Assembly: GCA_037157565.1 (NCBI GenBank)
Contig: JAZHRO010000013.1
Location: forward strand, 39,746,501 to 39,810,500
DNA: 64,000 bases
Direction of reading: 5' to 3'
Source of the DNA: Thalassia testudinum
Lineage: Eukaryota > Streptophyta > Magnoliopsida > Alismatales > Hydrocharitaceae
The notes beneath the pieces are model-generated. The model was not told where the DNA came from and did no database searches. It was given only the letters and a program-made list of their open reading frames with translations. Position numbers and translations under genes: made by a program. Shown piece after piece: positions 1 through 12,290 of this stretch. Within the stretch, counting starts at the first letter, position 1; each line of letters begins with the position of its first letter.

Positions 1-2150
1 CCCGTGGTGCTAGCTTGTCCCGACTAAGTCCATTAATGTGGACCAATGCAACATAACTAAAAATGCAAGGTGGCACATGAAACAACTCTCCATCTGGATA
101 CAAAATCTGCCAAGGGATCTGTTCAGACAATACAGAGCTAGGCATTCTATTGATCAAATAACAGGCAGTAAGGCAAGCGTCGCCCCAATAAATTTATGGA
201 ACATTATGATGTATCATCAATGTTCTAGCAACATCCAGGAGGTATTTATGTTTCCTCTCTACTATCCCATTCTGTTGGGATGTATAAGGCCAGGAGGTCT
301 GATGTATGATATCATTCAATATGTAAAAATCAAGCAATCTGACAGTATAGAACTCCAATGCATTATCCGAGCGAACACATTTTGCAATGATGAAAAACTA
401 CGTCTTTATTTCAAGAATAAAATTTTGTATGACATTGCCAACATCTTACTTATTCTTTAATAAAAATAACTATAACATGCGTGAAAAATCATCTACAATG
501 ACTAGCTAATATCTATGACCCTGTCTATCTAAAACACAACTTGGACCCCATACGTCCAAGTGAATCAACTGAAACACAAAATCAGTAGTAGAACTAGTAG
601 GAAATGAAGCTCGGTAATGCCTCCCAAGCTAAAATGCATCACAAATAATCTCAGTGGCCAAAGAAACATGAGGGAAAATCCGACGAAGCCTGTCCAAAGG
701 AATGTATCCAAGATGGTAGTGCCACTACAGTGCAGTCCTTATAGCAAAACTAAACTCGCTCTGACACAAAGCAGCAGTATCGGTCTGCACCAAGCGATAA
801 ACCCCCCTCTTCATGTCCACCGCCAATCATCCTTCTCGTGAACCTGTCCTATAACACATAACCCACATCATCAAATACAACATGGCAATTGAGGTCTTTA
901 GTAATTCTGCTAACAGATAAAAGACTAATAGGAAATTCTGATACAAATAAAACTCAAGGCAACTGTAGAGTAGACAAGAGAAACACCTCCCCTTGTCCAT
1001 CTAATCTAGAGTGATGACCATCAACCACCTACACAATTCTACCAGAGGAAACTGCCTGCATCTGTCTAAAACTCTAATCTCCACTCAAGTGCTAGGAGGC
1101 TCCAGAATCAATGAGCCATGTAGTACTATGACTATGGGGAAGAACAGAAATACTAAAAGCATATTCCATACTTGAGGAGGCAACTGCAGCAGTATCAGAA
1201 GTGGATGGAGTCTCCTAGGTCACCTGAGCCAGTCTCTGAGTAAGAGCCTCATACTCTGACCTGGGCACCATATTAGTCTCCATCTTTGGGGTCGAGGCAA
1301 CCTAATTTGCCACGAGAGGACGATTATGCTTGGTCCAACAGCTAGCCTTCACATGACCAATATATCCACAGTATGTGCAAGTGGATCGTGGTTTGCCAGG
1401 TTGTCCCCGACCACACCAACGTCCATGAGTGGATGAAACTCCACGTCCACCACATCCACCACCGACAACAAAGGCAAAAGTCTGGCCCGTCACCTCAGGA
1501 TTAGTGGATTTAATAGACAATCTACTAACCCTACTATAAACCTCCTCCATAGTAGGAAGCTTTGTGAGAGTAAGCATTTAATCCCGTGCAAACTCATACT
1601 CCGAGTTCAATCCAAAAAAGAACTTGAGCACCTTAAACTTCTTGCGATGCTCTCTCTACGTTGCACATGTGCACACAGGCCTGCATCAGTTGTAATTCTC
1701 CAGCAACCCTTTCAGTTTGGCATAATACTATGCCAATGTCAATCCATCATGCCTCAACGAGAAGGTGTCATGAGTAATCTGAAACGCCTTACTCAAGTTC
1801 TTCTCATGGGAATATGTATCAAGAAGAGAATTCTACATCCCCCTGGCAGTCTTGTAGAACATTATCCCATCTCCGATGTAAGCAGCCACGACATTCATAA
1901 TCCATGCTCTCACCATAGCATTGTCATGCTTCCATGTGGCGTATTTCCCAGTTTTCTCTATTGGCTCTAGCTCCAGAAGAACATATTTCTTATCATATCC
2001 TTCAACCAATATAAGGAACGTCTATGACCAACGAGCGTAGTTGGTCTCATCAAGCTTCTTAATGGGCACAAAGAACGGATTTTGGATGTTCCCATGATCC
2101 GTCACACTCTCAAATGGGCCTGCAAACTTCGGAGAGGCAGCCATGAAGCC
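1..2150 (-). pseudogene. copia gag-pol remnant (gag, CCHC knuckle, integrase)
   Basis: Minus-strand frames give a copia-type gag. Near 2030-2080 there is a KLDETNYARW block, followed by a core with KTGKYATWKHDNAMVRAWI-like sequence (about 1890-1990). A CCHC zinc knuckle, CTYCGYIGHVKASC, lies at 1338-1379. The left edge (1-260) encodes an integrase segment containing [14 protein letters not shown] and CLTACYLINRMPSSVL, a classic copia integrase signature. At least four in-frame stops and several frame changes are visible. Protease is not recognisable between knuckle and integrase, where about 700 bases read poorly. Gag would package the RNA and integrase would insert the cDNA; neither can be made from this copy. 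Confidence 0.8.
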
Positions 2151-2788
2151 AAATCAGGAAATCAGGAAGGGAAATCACCACGACCAAATCACTTCATAGA
2201 CGGGCAAGATCTAAATCAGAGGTTTTCAGATCTGCATGATGAACAGAAGGCCCTCTTGGACAAACGTAAGCCTAGCAAGGGTGCAGGGGAAGGCACCCAA
2301 GATGGCCCCAAGGGGACCTAGGTCTCTCTCGCTGCAACCACAGGAGATGCGACCCTAGAACAGAATCGTAGCAACCCCTGCGATCACCTGAAGCACCAAC
2401 AACCCTAGAACAAGGTCACAGCACCTCTGCGATCACCTGAAGCACCACCACCTGCACTACAGCATCACCATAAACGCTCGAATCAATGCTGTAGAGCCTT
2501 GCGACTGCCGCTGTGCCACCGATGTCTTCAAATCAGTGCTGTGACTGCCACTGAGCCATGGATCAGTGCTGTTGGGCCCTGCGACCACCGCTGCACCTTC
2601 ATATCTCCTTTCATGGTGCCTGCAAATCGTTGTGGCACCACTCCAGGCGCTACAGCACTGCCGCTGCAAAGAGGAGGCTACCTAACGGCACCGCCAACTT
2701 ATGCGCGAGAAAGAGAGAGAGGTTTGGTGGTTTAGGATTTCATAAGCCTTTTCAAGTGGGATACCGAGAGCTCTGGTCCAAGATCGTC

Positions 2789-2800
2789 GCTCTGATACCA
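2789..2800 (-). other. Primer binding site, initiator Met-tRNA
   Basis: Read on the minus strand the sequence is TGGTATCAGAGC, the standard plant copia primer binding site complementary to the 3' end of initiator methionine tRNA. It lies 6 bases from the inferred LTR edge at 2807. Confidence 0.85.
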
Positions 2801-2806
2801 AGTTAG

Positions 2807-2960
2807 TGGAAATGAGCAAACTGTTATTCCAAGGAAACCCTACACCTCTTTATATAAAGGAAGAGGTGTGAGTAAAATATAGAAGAGGACCAGAGAAATA
2901 AAATAATAATAATATAGGACAAATATCAAGGGGTACTATAACATAAAATTAGTACCTACA
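2807..2960 (-). repeat. copia 5' LTR, short (about 154 bp)
   Basis: The inner edge is fixed by the primer site. The outer edge is estimated from a TG...CA pair ending at 2960; 2963 or 2968 are alternatives. It contains a TATA box, TATATAAA, at 2851-2858. The short length fits several copia lineages. Confidence 0.6.
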
Positions 2961-4151
2961 ACCATTCATTTTTTAAGGATATACTTGATGGTTCAACAAG
3001 AAAGAGAGAGACAACTCTGGCAACATGTTGTAACTTGGAGATTAGCCGGTTGTGTTCCAACCTTCGATAGCTTTTCATACTGGAAGAAGGTTGTAACATG
3101 GATAAGTTGGTGTAAAATTAGTGGATTAGATGTAATACATGGGTGCATGTTCATAACTTGACATTATTTAATTGAGTTTGGTCTAGTTGTGGGATAAATA
3201 AGAGATTTGATTTAATTTGTCTCATAAACTATTCCACATTATTATCCACCAAATAATGTAATGGATATATCCTGCAACGATGGAAGGTTTGGTGATGATC
3301 ATTATCTTTTTTTTTTTTTTTGTTGGAGAGAGGTCATTACCTCAAGTTATTTGAAAGGTTGGTATGAGGATTGAACAAAAAAAGTCGTCTCAAAGTCAGG
3401 CATTACCATAGGCCTTGGACTTGAGATCTACTCTCGGCCTTGTACATGGACTTGTCTGCTCTCGGCCTCATAGTTGGACCCAAACTGGTTCCACCCCTAG
3501 CTTCAACCTTTGACTCAATTTTTGGCTCAAGTGCATTTTGACTTGATAAGCCTTGAAATCAAGTTAGAATCTACTTAAGACTTGGACACTTTCTGTGGAC
3601 TTGAGTTGTCATTTGTACATCACATGGTCCTTTGAATTACTGCCATGAGCATCTGTTTCAAAAAAAAGTTTCATGCTTTCTCTCCCGATCCATAACAATT
3701 GCTAAATGTTATTTAAACATGGGGTACATTGTACACATATAACAGAAAGTAGAGAGAGTAACAACCGACTGAATAATCAAGATCTTGAAACAACAAGTAT
3801 TATCATTTTCTAAAGCTTTAATTTCTCACATAAGAAGAATCCAAAGGTGTTCCTTAGGTGATTTCCAAGGACTGTCACCATAAGAGGAAATTGATTGTGC
3901 TTATTTTTTTGAAAATTGATTGTGCTTATGTGATCATTGTATCTCTTGGGAGGGATCTCCAGACTCAATATACTCTCTGATCTACTTTTTTTGAAAGGAA
4001 ACTCTCTGATCCACTTCTCAACTCTTTTCTCTATTTTGTTTTTGTGTGCTTATGCACGTTAGTTCTTTGCTATATTCTAGATCTTACATTGGACACATAT
4101 AACCGTTTGCCACCTACGCACTGCCATCCATTCAAAGTGAGGGGACTCCAG

Positions 4152-4275
4152 CGAGGGTATCCCAATCAAAAAGCTAAAGCAGGAGATTAACAAAACAGGA
4201 AGTCTACTGGATGTTTCACTTATAGAAATTCCTGGAACAGCTGGAATCAGAAGTCCCAAGGATTTCATCTCTTGA
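4152..4275 (+). pseudogene. Possible exon fragment, unknown protein
   Basis: After an acceptor-like ACTCCAG, a plus-strand frame reads EGIPIKKLKQEINKTG, then SLLDVSLIEIPGTAGIRSP, and stops after KDFIS. The composition looks like a real soluble protein rather than random translation, and an AG acceptor precedes it. I do not recognise the family. A strong GT donor (TTGGTAAGA, about 4314) follows after the stop, so an alternative splice form is possible. It may be chance. Confidence 0.25.
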
Positions 4276-4900
4276 GGGATTTAACTGTCCCATGCCTAAG
4301 AGATTAAGTGATTGGTAAGAACTGCCCGTACAATCTCAAAGCTTTAGCCCAATCGAGCCATTACATACAGGATAGAGTGCAGCGTAAGCTCCCCTATTAG
4401 CAATAATGTGAAAATATTGAACTACTAATGTGTATTAACTTGTTGACAATGCATGAAATAATATGGCATCAATTTCATGTATTAGTTTTTTTTTTTTTTT
4501 GGAAAAGAATTTCATGTATTACTTTATGCATTGGATTCATCAAGCTTCGAGAATTTCCATACATACTTTGTCATCAATACATCTGACAACATTTAAATCA
4601 CGTGTAGACATGGGAAGAATGCCCAAATACTCAACAATCAGAATTCAAGCACTGACACAATCTACAAAGATGTGGCTTACCACCATCTGATTGATCCTAG
4701 GACTCAAAACATAATTTCTAATTGTCATAAGGAAAAGAGAGCTTACACATCACGGATGTATTTTTTTTGGCTTTGCCCAATAGTTTGTTAACATATAGAG
4801 TTCTTTCACATCTACAATCAAAGGACTATGAGATAAACTTGATAAGAAGTATAATACCGAATACCTTGGATTTGAGATAACTGTTGCCAATTTTTTTAAG

Positions 4901-4996
4901 TTGCAAATGGCTAAAGGCAAAGCGTATTTTGGAATAAGCCCAGAAGACCTTATTGTTGCTCCATTATTTGGCAAATGCCAAGATGAAGCAAGCTAA
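4901..4996 (+). pseudogene. Possible terminal exon fragment, unknown protein
   Basis: Following a T-rich tract ending in AAG, the plus strand reads LQMAKGKAYFGISPEDL then IVAPLFGKCQDEAS and a TAA stop. It could be a last exon of the same unknown gene as the block at 4152-4275, 626 bases upstream. The product is not recognised and no intervening exon was identified. Confidence 0.22.
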
Positions 4997-7930
4997 CACA
5001 ATAACATCTAAGGGGAAAAGGGAATAAAGATGGGAAAAATAATAAAAACGAATAGCAAGCTAAATCATAGATCCAATGTTAAAATAACCCAGATCGAGAA
5101 CTGTGCCAAAGAAAAACCTTTCTGACATCATTGTTGCAAAATCAATAATTGGCATTCAATCAAGATAAGTGAGTAGGAGTATGTGTGAAGGAGTAATCAG
5201 GGATTAATCAATGTTGTATTTTTTTAACATTTAGATTTGAAAATATTAATTAATATGAACATATTGATAACTATAGTGATAAAATCATGGAAATAATTTA
5301 ATATATAAAATTAATCGACTTTATAAACAATATCTAAAGTAAAATAAAAATGAACATGTATTCTTCTTGAAAAAGACAAGCTACATGTCATGAAAATCTC
5401 CTATGTAAAAGTCGACCAGTTAGTTGCCCAAGTGATTGATTAATCAACCCTATTACTATGTCTTATCAAGTGTTGTCTATGCGCAATTCAGTCATGTGAC
5501 CAACTAGGATTACTCGACTGAGTGATCAGCTTACTCAGGTGATTCTTACAAGCTTGACTCACACAATGCACAATAAAAGCAACAGAAACGAAGTGTCCTT
5601 TGAAAGCTCAAAAGAAGACCGTTGAACTCTTAGATGAACATGATCACTAAGAAGTCTCAATCAAGTAATAAATATGTCTTTGTAAAGCCAAAGCCAAAGC
5701 TCTACTTAGTTCTTGATCAGAATGGTCAGCTTATGAATACAAAAAACCAATATAGAAATTTGTCCTAACAGAACATTGTTTTTGTGCTATTACACTCGGC
5801 AATTGTGAAGATAGGGAATGACTTAGTGGCTAAGGTGCTAAAGATTGAACAAGTAGGCTCAAGCTCCCCCCAAGGATATATTTGAACATTACACAGTGCT
5901 GCATGTTCCTTGTGCAAAGAAGAATGTTCCTCCAAATCCATGTTAATGAGAGAGGGTAACTTTAAATGTAAAGAAGTGTTGCATTGAAACATGGTCTTTT
6001 TTTGAGGGAAAGGATTTTTTTTTAAATTGAGGAAAAGGATACTTGGCCAATTTGATTCATTAGTTAGAGTTTGATTTGACATAGCTAATGTGAACTATCA
6101 TCTAAAGTCAGATCTTTTTCAATACCTTGTGTTGTAATAATATAAGTTCAAACCATGTATGGCATAAACAGTCAAGTAATGTTACTTTTAATCCCTTAAA
6201 AAGAACGATGAAAGTTAACATGGTTCTAGTACGTACCATGGGCAAAAGTAAGAAATGTCAAATACATGTTCAAGAAAAACAACTTAGGAGACCATTTAGT
6301 TCCATTTCTTGGAGCATAAATGCCCTACAATGCACATGGATACATGTAAGATCAATGGCATGTCCACTAAAGACAATACGAAATATTCCGTCAACTTTAT
6401 AGATGATAGTAGATATCGTTAAGATGTCAATATACTTCGACCCAAATAAATCCAACTAGAGTGGGTAAAACTCGAACCATTTATAAATGTGTATGGACAT
6501 GATTTTCAATATAAAAACTCACTTGGATATGGGTATAGGTTTAATCGTTTATATGTTTACCCAACCCTAGTACAAAAAATATGCATGTGCATGTTTAAAC
6601 ACGTGTGCAAAGATTTTTAGAAAGGAATATATACACAGAATTATACTGATCTTATGTTATAATGGAACGTAACCTTATCCTATTCATCTATTGTCATGTG
6701 CTAAATATTAGTAGACTTCATAACCTTTTCAAGTTTTTCATGTTAAAAATGATTTTCCCCATTTTTCTTTGTGTTAAACATGGTTTTTGATGCTTTTGTG
6801 TATAAATTATATCCTTAATGAATGTTAACATTATTTGAATTTAGTTAGTCAATGAATAATTATGTGCGTATGAATGTTACATTTGTTGATGAGTATAGGT
6901 ATGAATATACTCAACCAAAACACGGCCAAGCAATGTCCCTATCGAAAATAGGTGAACAGGTACCCGAGATGAATGGGTGCTCATATATTGGTTTTAGTAT
7001 TGGCTTGGATTTTGACTCCCAATGGGTAAAAGTAAAACACTTAGAATAGGGTTATTGGTTCGTGAGATGTCTATGGGTTTGGCTTTAAATAAACCCGACC
7101 CAAACCTAACCCAATGATATCCCTAGATATAGCTCTTTTATACACTTAAGTCTAAAATGAGGCTCCAAGTTCCAAATCTCTCTAAGAAAAAGCAAAACAC
7201 AAATCAATCAAGCTATTGAGGTGGAATGGACGTACAGACTACACTTCTGACCCATTTGATAAATTCAACAAATCATTACATGTCATCTACACATGGGTAG
7301 TACATTCGTTTCTTGGAGTAGAGAGAGATGACACCCACATCCATTCTTGCCAAGCTCTGGCTTCTTGCAAAAGGAGAACTCAACATTGTTACTAAGTGAT
7401 TAAAATGAGGCCACCGTGATTGGCGACCACTAATTGCAATAATTTAATCGTTACATCCAAGGAAATTACTATGATACCCCCATGTACCGGTATTGTAGGG
7501 GCAATCACATTGCTTTCCAACTTTCTTCCTATATTTTATTTTTGTGCGCCCATGCATGTTTTTCTCATGCTGGACATTGCCCTATTCCACCTAAGTTTTG
7601 GGAATGTGATAATACTGCTATATCAAATCTCCTGATGTATGAAACAGCATGTTCCAATGATTTATATGCTAAATTCCATTTGTATTCCAGTGATTTATAA
7701 CCTGAATTCCATTTGGATCTATTATGGTACTTCCGTGTCAGTTTGTGCATCGAATCCAACAACGCAAGTTTCCTTTAACACGCGTAAATATCCACATACA
7801 TACGTATCCACACACCAATCCTAATTGTATAACAGAATGACTATACCCCACACGTACATTCCTGCAACAACCCGCACTCCTAATCTCGAGGACAAGCCCG
7901 CGAACGCGGAATCCATCCTAAAACACGCAC

Positions 7931-8534
7931 CTTGAATTTGGTGTCGGGGAGGCTACAGATGCCGAGCAGAAGCGAGGAGCTGACCGTAGCCGCAGTAGGT
8001 GGGAACCTGCACGCGAATTTGCACGCGATCACGAAAAGCCGCGCGAAAAATACACGAATAGGGGAAGGGAGCCATTGCCTTTCGAAGTCGTCGAAGATGA
8101 CGGTGTCTGGGACGATCTCGCTGAATCCCGAGACGGCGTCGAGCTCCGACCTCAAATCTGGGGAAAACGAGAGAACGCGCACGTCAACGCGAGGGAAGGC
8201 GAGGCGAGATCAAATTGGGGATCGGCTCACCGGTCTCGACGGGGGACGCATTGGGGGACGCGGAAGCGGCGGCGATCCGCGGGGGGGTCCGGCGGGGGAT
8301 CGGGAGCGCCGACCTCGGGAGGGCGTCGCGCCTCGACGCCTGCGAGGTGTTCGACGAAATGGCGAAGTGAGTCAGAGAGAGAGAAGTGGGGGGTGAGGGG
8401 GAGAGAGGAAGGGGGAAGGAGGGGGTTGGGTGGTTTAATAGTGGTTTACCTGAAGGGGAGAGGGGAGGAGAGAGGACGAGGGAGAGCAGGAGGAGAAGGA
8501 GATCGAGAACGATGTCATCGTCTCGATCTGTCAC
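7931..8534 (-). pseudogene. Transaldolase, plastid type, first three exons only
   Basis: Transaldolase moves a dihydroxyacetone unit between sugar phosphates in the pentose phosphate pathway; the plant enzyme is made with a plastid transit peptide. Three exons join in phase on the minus strand. Exon 1 ends at 8231 and encodes a Ser/Arg/Pro/Ala-rich, transit-peptide-like stretch (SSNTSQASRRDALPRSAL and on). Exon 2 (8157-8079) encodes SELDAVSGFSEIVPDTVIF and DDFE. Exon 3 (8006-7931) encodes FPPTAATVSSSLLLGICSLP then DTKFK and ends at a GT donor. This matches the N-terminal region of plant transaldolases as I know them. The catalytic lysine and the rest of the barrel are not found to the left, so this is a 5' fragment, a pseudogene, or a gene whose other exons I missed. 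The start is unclear: the only in-frame ATG I see is at 8534, and its first 50 residues look like translated leader. Confidence 0.72.
8007..8078 (-). other. 72-bp GC-AG intron in transaldolase
   Basis: The exon 2/3 junction that restores DDFER-FPP requires an intron starting GAAAG|GCAAT and ending GTGCAG|GTTCC. The donor is GC rather than GT. Reading through it instead adds 24 residues absent from the family. The preceding intron (8158-8230, 73 bp) has ordinary GTGAGC...CCCCAG borders. Confidence 0.65.
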
Positions 8535-8599
8535 ACTCTTCAGCTGTCGATGATGACGAGAGGCGATTTGGAGTGGGGTGTGGCGAGAGATGAGCCGCG

Positions 8600-9545
8600 G
8601 GAGCTCTTGAGAACCGCGGGAGCTGGACCTGAGTAGTTGTGGGAGGAATTGGCCCCCCGTGGAGGGTGCTAATTACAGTTTAGCCCGGACTTGTCCATAT
8701 TAATTATTACAGCTTTGAGGAGTTTCTTTTTTCTTCCTCTACCAAAATAAATACAAGGTAAAATTTCAGCAACACACATCCACGCAGGAACGCGTGCATT
8801 CTCCTCATCCTTTCAAATAATATAAATATATTATAGTACATGTAAGATCTAAGAATGAATTCATTGTCATATTATTAATAAATATTTATTCAGACAAAAT
8901 ATATTACTCTAAAACTTCACAAATTACGAATCATCTCAATTTCTAATATAAGGTTCTTTTATTTTAAACGATCTTCTCTAAATTTAAACTCTGACACAAT
9001 CAATCTATAATCAACTTAACTTGTAGATCATTCCTTACAAAGTTATATATAATTATAATAGGTCTATTAGTAAGTGCACCTATTAATAAGTACATGCTCA
9101 TTTTAGCATCACCAATACATGCTAATATGGCATTTTATGTCATTATAGATGTCCATAACAAGCTTTACTTATTTTTTCATGCACCCTCCATAAGTAGAGA
9201 AGTTGATGTTCTAATACTTCCTTTCTATATAACTCATCTAGGAAACCACTAAAGCTCAATCATTATTCATCATCTGTACGTCGACACATATATTCCTCTA
9301 AAGCATTCCCCCTGCAAGAGTAATCCAATGTAATTTAGATTCTTAGATTCCCATAGAATCACATTCTTCTTAGTAATAGGCCCATGTCTAATATCTTGCA
9401 GAATTTGATCCATCCCATCAACCATGCAAAATCACCTGATCCTACTCTTGTGATATTATTAACTAATCCACCTACCAAATTGATCATGACTTCATCATTG
9501 CATCCTCATTATGTGTTACAATGCTCCTTGGATGAGTACATTAGA
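8600..9545. other. Upstream flank of transaldolase, no gene seen
   Basis: AT-rich sequence between the transaldolase 5' end and the Tekay insertion. No coding frame is supported. The last part (about 9240-9545) joins directly to 20082 if the Tekay element is removed and may belong to the same copia-like remnant. Confidence 0.5.
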
Positions 9546-12289
9546 TGTTACGACCCGATTCTCGAATCCCTACAGGACACGAGAATCGGACCGACTCGAC
9601 TGATCCCAAGACCCAGTCGTCCAACGAGAAAGTAACAAAAAAGCAGTAAAATAAACCACATTCACCATGCAAGCAACTAACAGTAACAAAAGTACAGCAG
9701 TAAAGAAAAGAACTACTACAGTACACACCACCACAACAGTAGAGAATTAAAAACAGGTACAGAAATATGAAGTTTACAATAAAAGAGTATAAAGGTGTAA
9801 CATAATACTCACTACTACAGAAAAATGGGTACAATAAAAGTACAACTACTGGACTCTACTAGGCCCAGCACCCTCTGCAGCCATAGGCTCTGGTTGCTCA
9901 ACACCTGGTCCTGAAAAAGGTGGTAAGTACAACACGTCAGCGAAACGCTGAGTAGAGTGACAACCAGCTAGCTAAGAAAAACAGTAAAGGTGGATAAGTA
10001 GTTCTTTTAATTTCTTTCTTTATTTAACGCTTTCTTGATTTATTTCTCAGATCTTTCTCCTGATCTCGAATGTTCCTTGTGGGAATGATCTTGATTGCAG
10101 TCTTTTCCGAAAAGTAGAAGTAGCACATGGTGCTCTCCTGGCCGGGAGAGTTCCCTGTGGGGGTCCTACCCTCAGTCAACCACCCCAAGGTCGCTGACAG
10201 GCGTAACGATGACTACGGCACACACGATAAACGCACAGGTAGCTACCCCGCACTGGCACGCCATCAGTCGTTTCCGTTAACGGGTGCACCCAAAGCATAG
10301 CACGGAGCCAGTATAGGGCAGAGCCCTCTCAGTAACAGGGGTCTAGCCCCTGCACAGTAACCAAACAGGGGTCTTGCCCCTCCACAGTCCTCACACCCTC
10401 GCCTGACTACCCTGGTTTGCTCAGTGGGCCTAATAAGTCGGTGTAGGACGGTTAGCTGAACCCCGGGCCCCATGGGGTGGCTAGCTCTCTTCCTACACTA
10501 GTAGCTCTCCCCAGTACTGTGTACGCGAGGGCCACAGAGTAGGTACAAAGTGGCCAGTCCTAACCATGGGTCCCAAACCTAGGGCAGCTAGCTCCACTCT
10601 GCACTAAACAGGGGGACAGTCGCTCTCCTTGGTACTCCGTACTCAAGGGCCAGCTCACTTCCCCATTCACATTTCCAGTTCCATTCTTTGTATTTCCAGG
10701 AGCTCTACTCCTAACTCCCCGTAGGGTTCATGCTTATGTTTCTCAGGCCAAGCCATACTATGTTTCATCATTTCAGGTCTATTCCCAGATAGCACGTGTT
10801 TCCAACATCCAATCTTTCTTTTCCAATTTATATACAAACAGCTAGTATTTATCTGCAAACAACAGGAATTACATGTAACAGTGCTCTGCATTTCACATGC
10901 AGCTGTTATCCAATTACAGGCAATTATTATTATTCTATCTACTCATCCAATACTGCAATTCAGGCATTTAATACAATCGTTCTAGAGTTTCTAGTTCTAG
11001 GAATCATGCCATGCCCTAGGATCTATCATTCAATCTAGTTTTCAGGTCCTAAGATTCATGCCATACCCTATGATCTATCATTCAATCTAGTTTTCAGGTC
11101 CTAGGATTCGTGCCATATCCTAGGATCTATCATTTATTTTAAATATGCATTAATGTTTGTAATTAACTAAGGGAAGCCACTCTACCCGCAAAATCGGGAG
11201 TAATGGGGGCGTGATCGATAGGTCCACGTGCCTCCGCAACCCCCAAATCCGCAACAGAACGAGGTCCTAACACAATGATCAATTACAAGGAACTACTCAG
11301 AACAGGATAAAAGTATTCCAAACAAGTAGAGGAACTTATTCTGAGAAGAATGGAATTTTAAACACGGAAATCGAACCTCAAACGGATCCTAAATGAGTCA
11401 AAAACGACAACTCTAACTCAAATTAGACGTCTGGAACACCTTCCAGACGTCTTAAAAGGGGTCCAAATCCATACCTCGCTCTGCGCTGCTCCTCAGACAT
11501 CCAGGGGTCCTGCTGAACCGTCTGGACCTAGTTCCAGATGTCCGACCACCTCTCTGAACGTCTAAATCGCGTGGGAGGGCATGACCCGCGCCTTCCCGAA
11601 GCGAAACCTGCACACGCACGCAAAACTCCCTCAGCAAGGCACACGACAGAGCTTCAGCGGAACGGCCTGCATGGCCGTATCCGCAAAAAGGAAGGTATAG
11701 GCACAGTACGTACCTATCAGCCGTCTGGAGCTTCTTCCAGATGTCGTCCATGTCGTCTGGATGTAGGTCCAGACGTCTGATTCTGGGAAAAATCCCAGAA
11801 TCAGAAGCTCCTTCGTCTTCTTCCCGCTGCACGCGGCCGCACCGCGCTCGTCCACCTGCTGCCTGAGCTGCAGCAGCATCGGGGAAACCTCCCCAGCATA
11901 ATGCTCCTCCGCGCGCACGCCTGCTGGCCTCGAGCTACTCCGGAGAGCTTTCTATCTCACGGCTCGCACGCTCTCTCCTCTTCCCTCTCGCTGCACCTCT
12001 CCTCTCTGCCACTGCACTCGGCAGCAGCTACTGCCCTCGCTCTCACACTGAGGAAGGAGGAGACAGATGGATGTGGGTGGTGTGAGGGAGAGGAGGATAT
12101 ATGTAGGCACGGGGGGGGGGAAGTGCTGCAAGTCGGCGGGGGAAGAAGAAAGAGAAGGGGGCGGCAGGGTTTCAGTCTGCCCGCAGCACGCACGCAGACT
12201 CGCGATCATCCGCACGCAAAAATTAATTTCCAGATGTCTGGACCAACTCCCAGACGTCTTAAAGTGTTTTGATGCCTCGGGTCTTAACA
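9546..12289 (-). repeat. Tekay 3' LTR (left copy)
   Basis: 2744 bp. Its outer edge carries the TTAGA duplication. Compared with the right LTR it lacks a block of about 40 bp with three GACGTCTG motifs (present at about 19303-19343) and has an extra GGGGTCTTGCCCCT-type repeat near 10365. A TATA-like CATATATCC lies on the minus strand near 12090-12105. Confidence 0.92.
10987..11140 (+). repeat. 52-bp tandem repeat, three units, in left Tekay LTR
   Basis: ATCTATCATT recurs at about 11021, 11073 and 11125, with the surrounding CTAGGA/CTAAGA..CATGCCATACCCTA unit repeated at a 52-bp period. Confidence 0.8.
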
Positions 12290-12290
12290 A

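Larger units (their letters stand above)
1..2960 (-). mobile_element. Ty1-copia retrotransposon, 5' part, degenerate
   Basis: This is the 5' part of a copia element read on the minus strand: LTR (about 2807-2960), Met-tRNA primer site (2789-2800), GC-rich leader, gag, and the start of integrase at the left window edge. The order LTR, primer site, gag with CCHC knuckle, integrase is the normal copia order. The 3' half lies outside the window, so the second LTR and target duplication cannot be checked. Stops and frame changes occur throughout gag and pol, so it is a dead copy. Confidence 0.85.
2961..7880. other. Region without a recognisable complete gene
   Basis: AT-rich sequence with poly-T runs (3307-3321, 4488-4500) and no long frame that looks like a protein. 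Around 6440-7110 there are degenerate GGGTA/TACCC-rich stretches typical of old dispersed plant repeats, but I cannot assign a family. Two short exon-like plus-strand blocks are listed separately. Downstream exons of the transaldolase gene should lie on the minus strand here if the gene were intact; I did not find them. Confidence 0.5.

Noticed and set aside
6440..7110. GGGTA/TACCC-rich sequence considered as an inverted-repeat DNA transposon
   Set aside because: I could not find matching terminal repeats or a target duplication.
8075..8593. Plus-strand frame of 172 codons, and a CEVFDEMAK peptide resembling a pentatricopeptide repeat end
   Set aside because: It is antisense to the transaldolase first exon, which is supported by three in-phase exons; the match is one short motif in GC-rich sequence.
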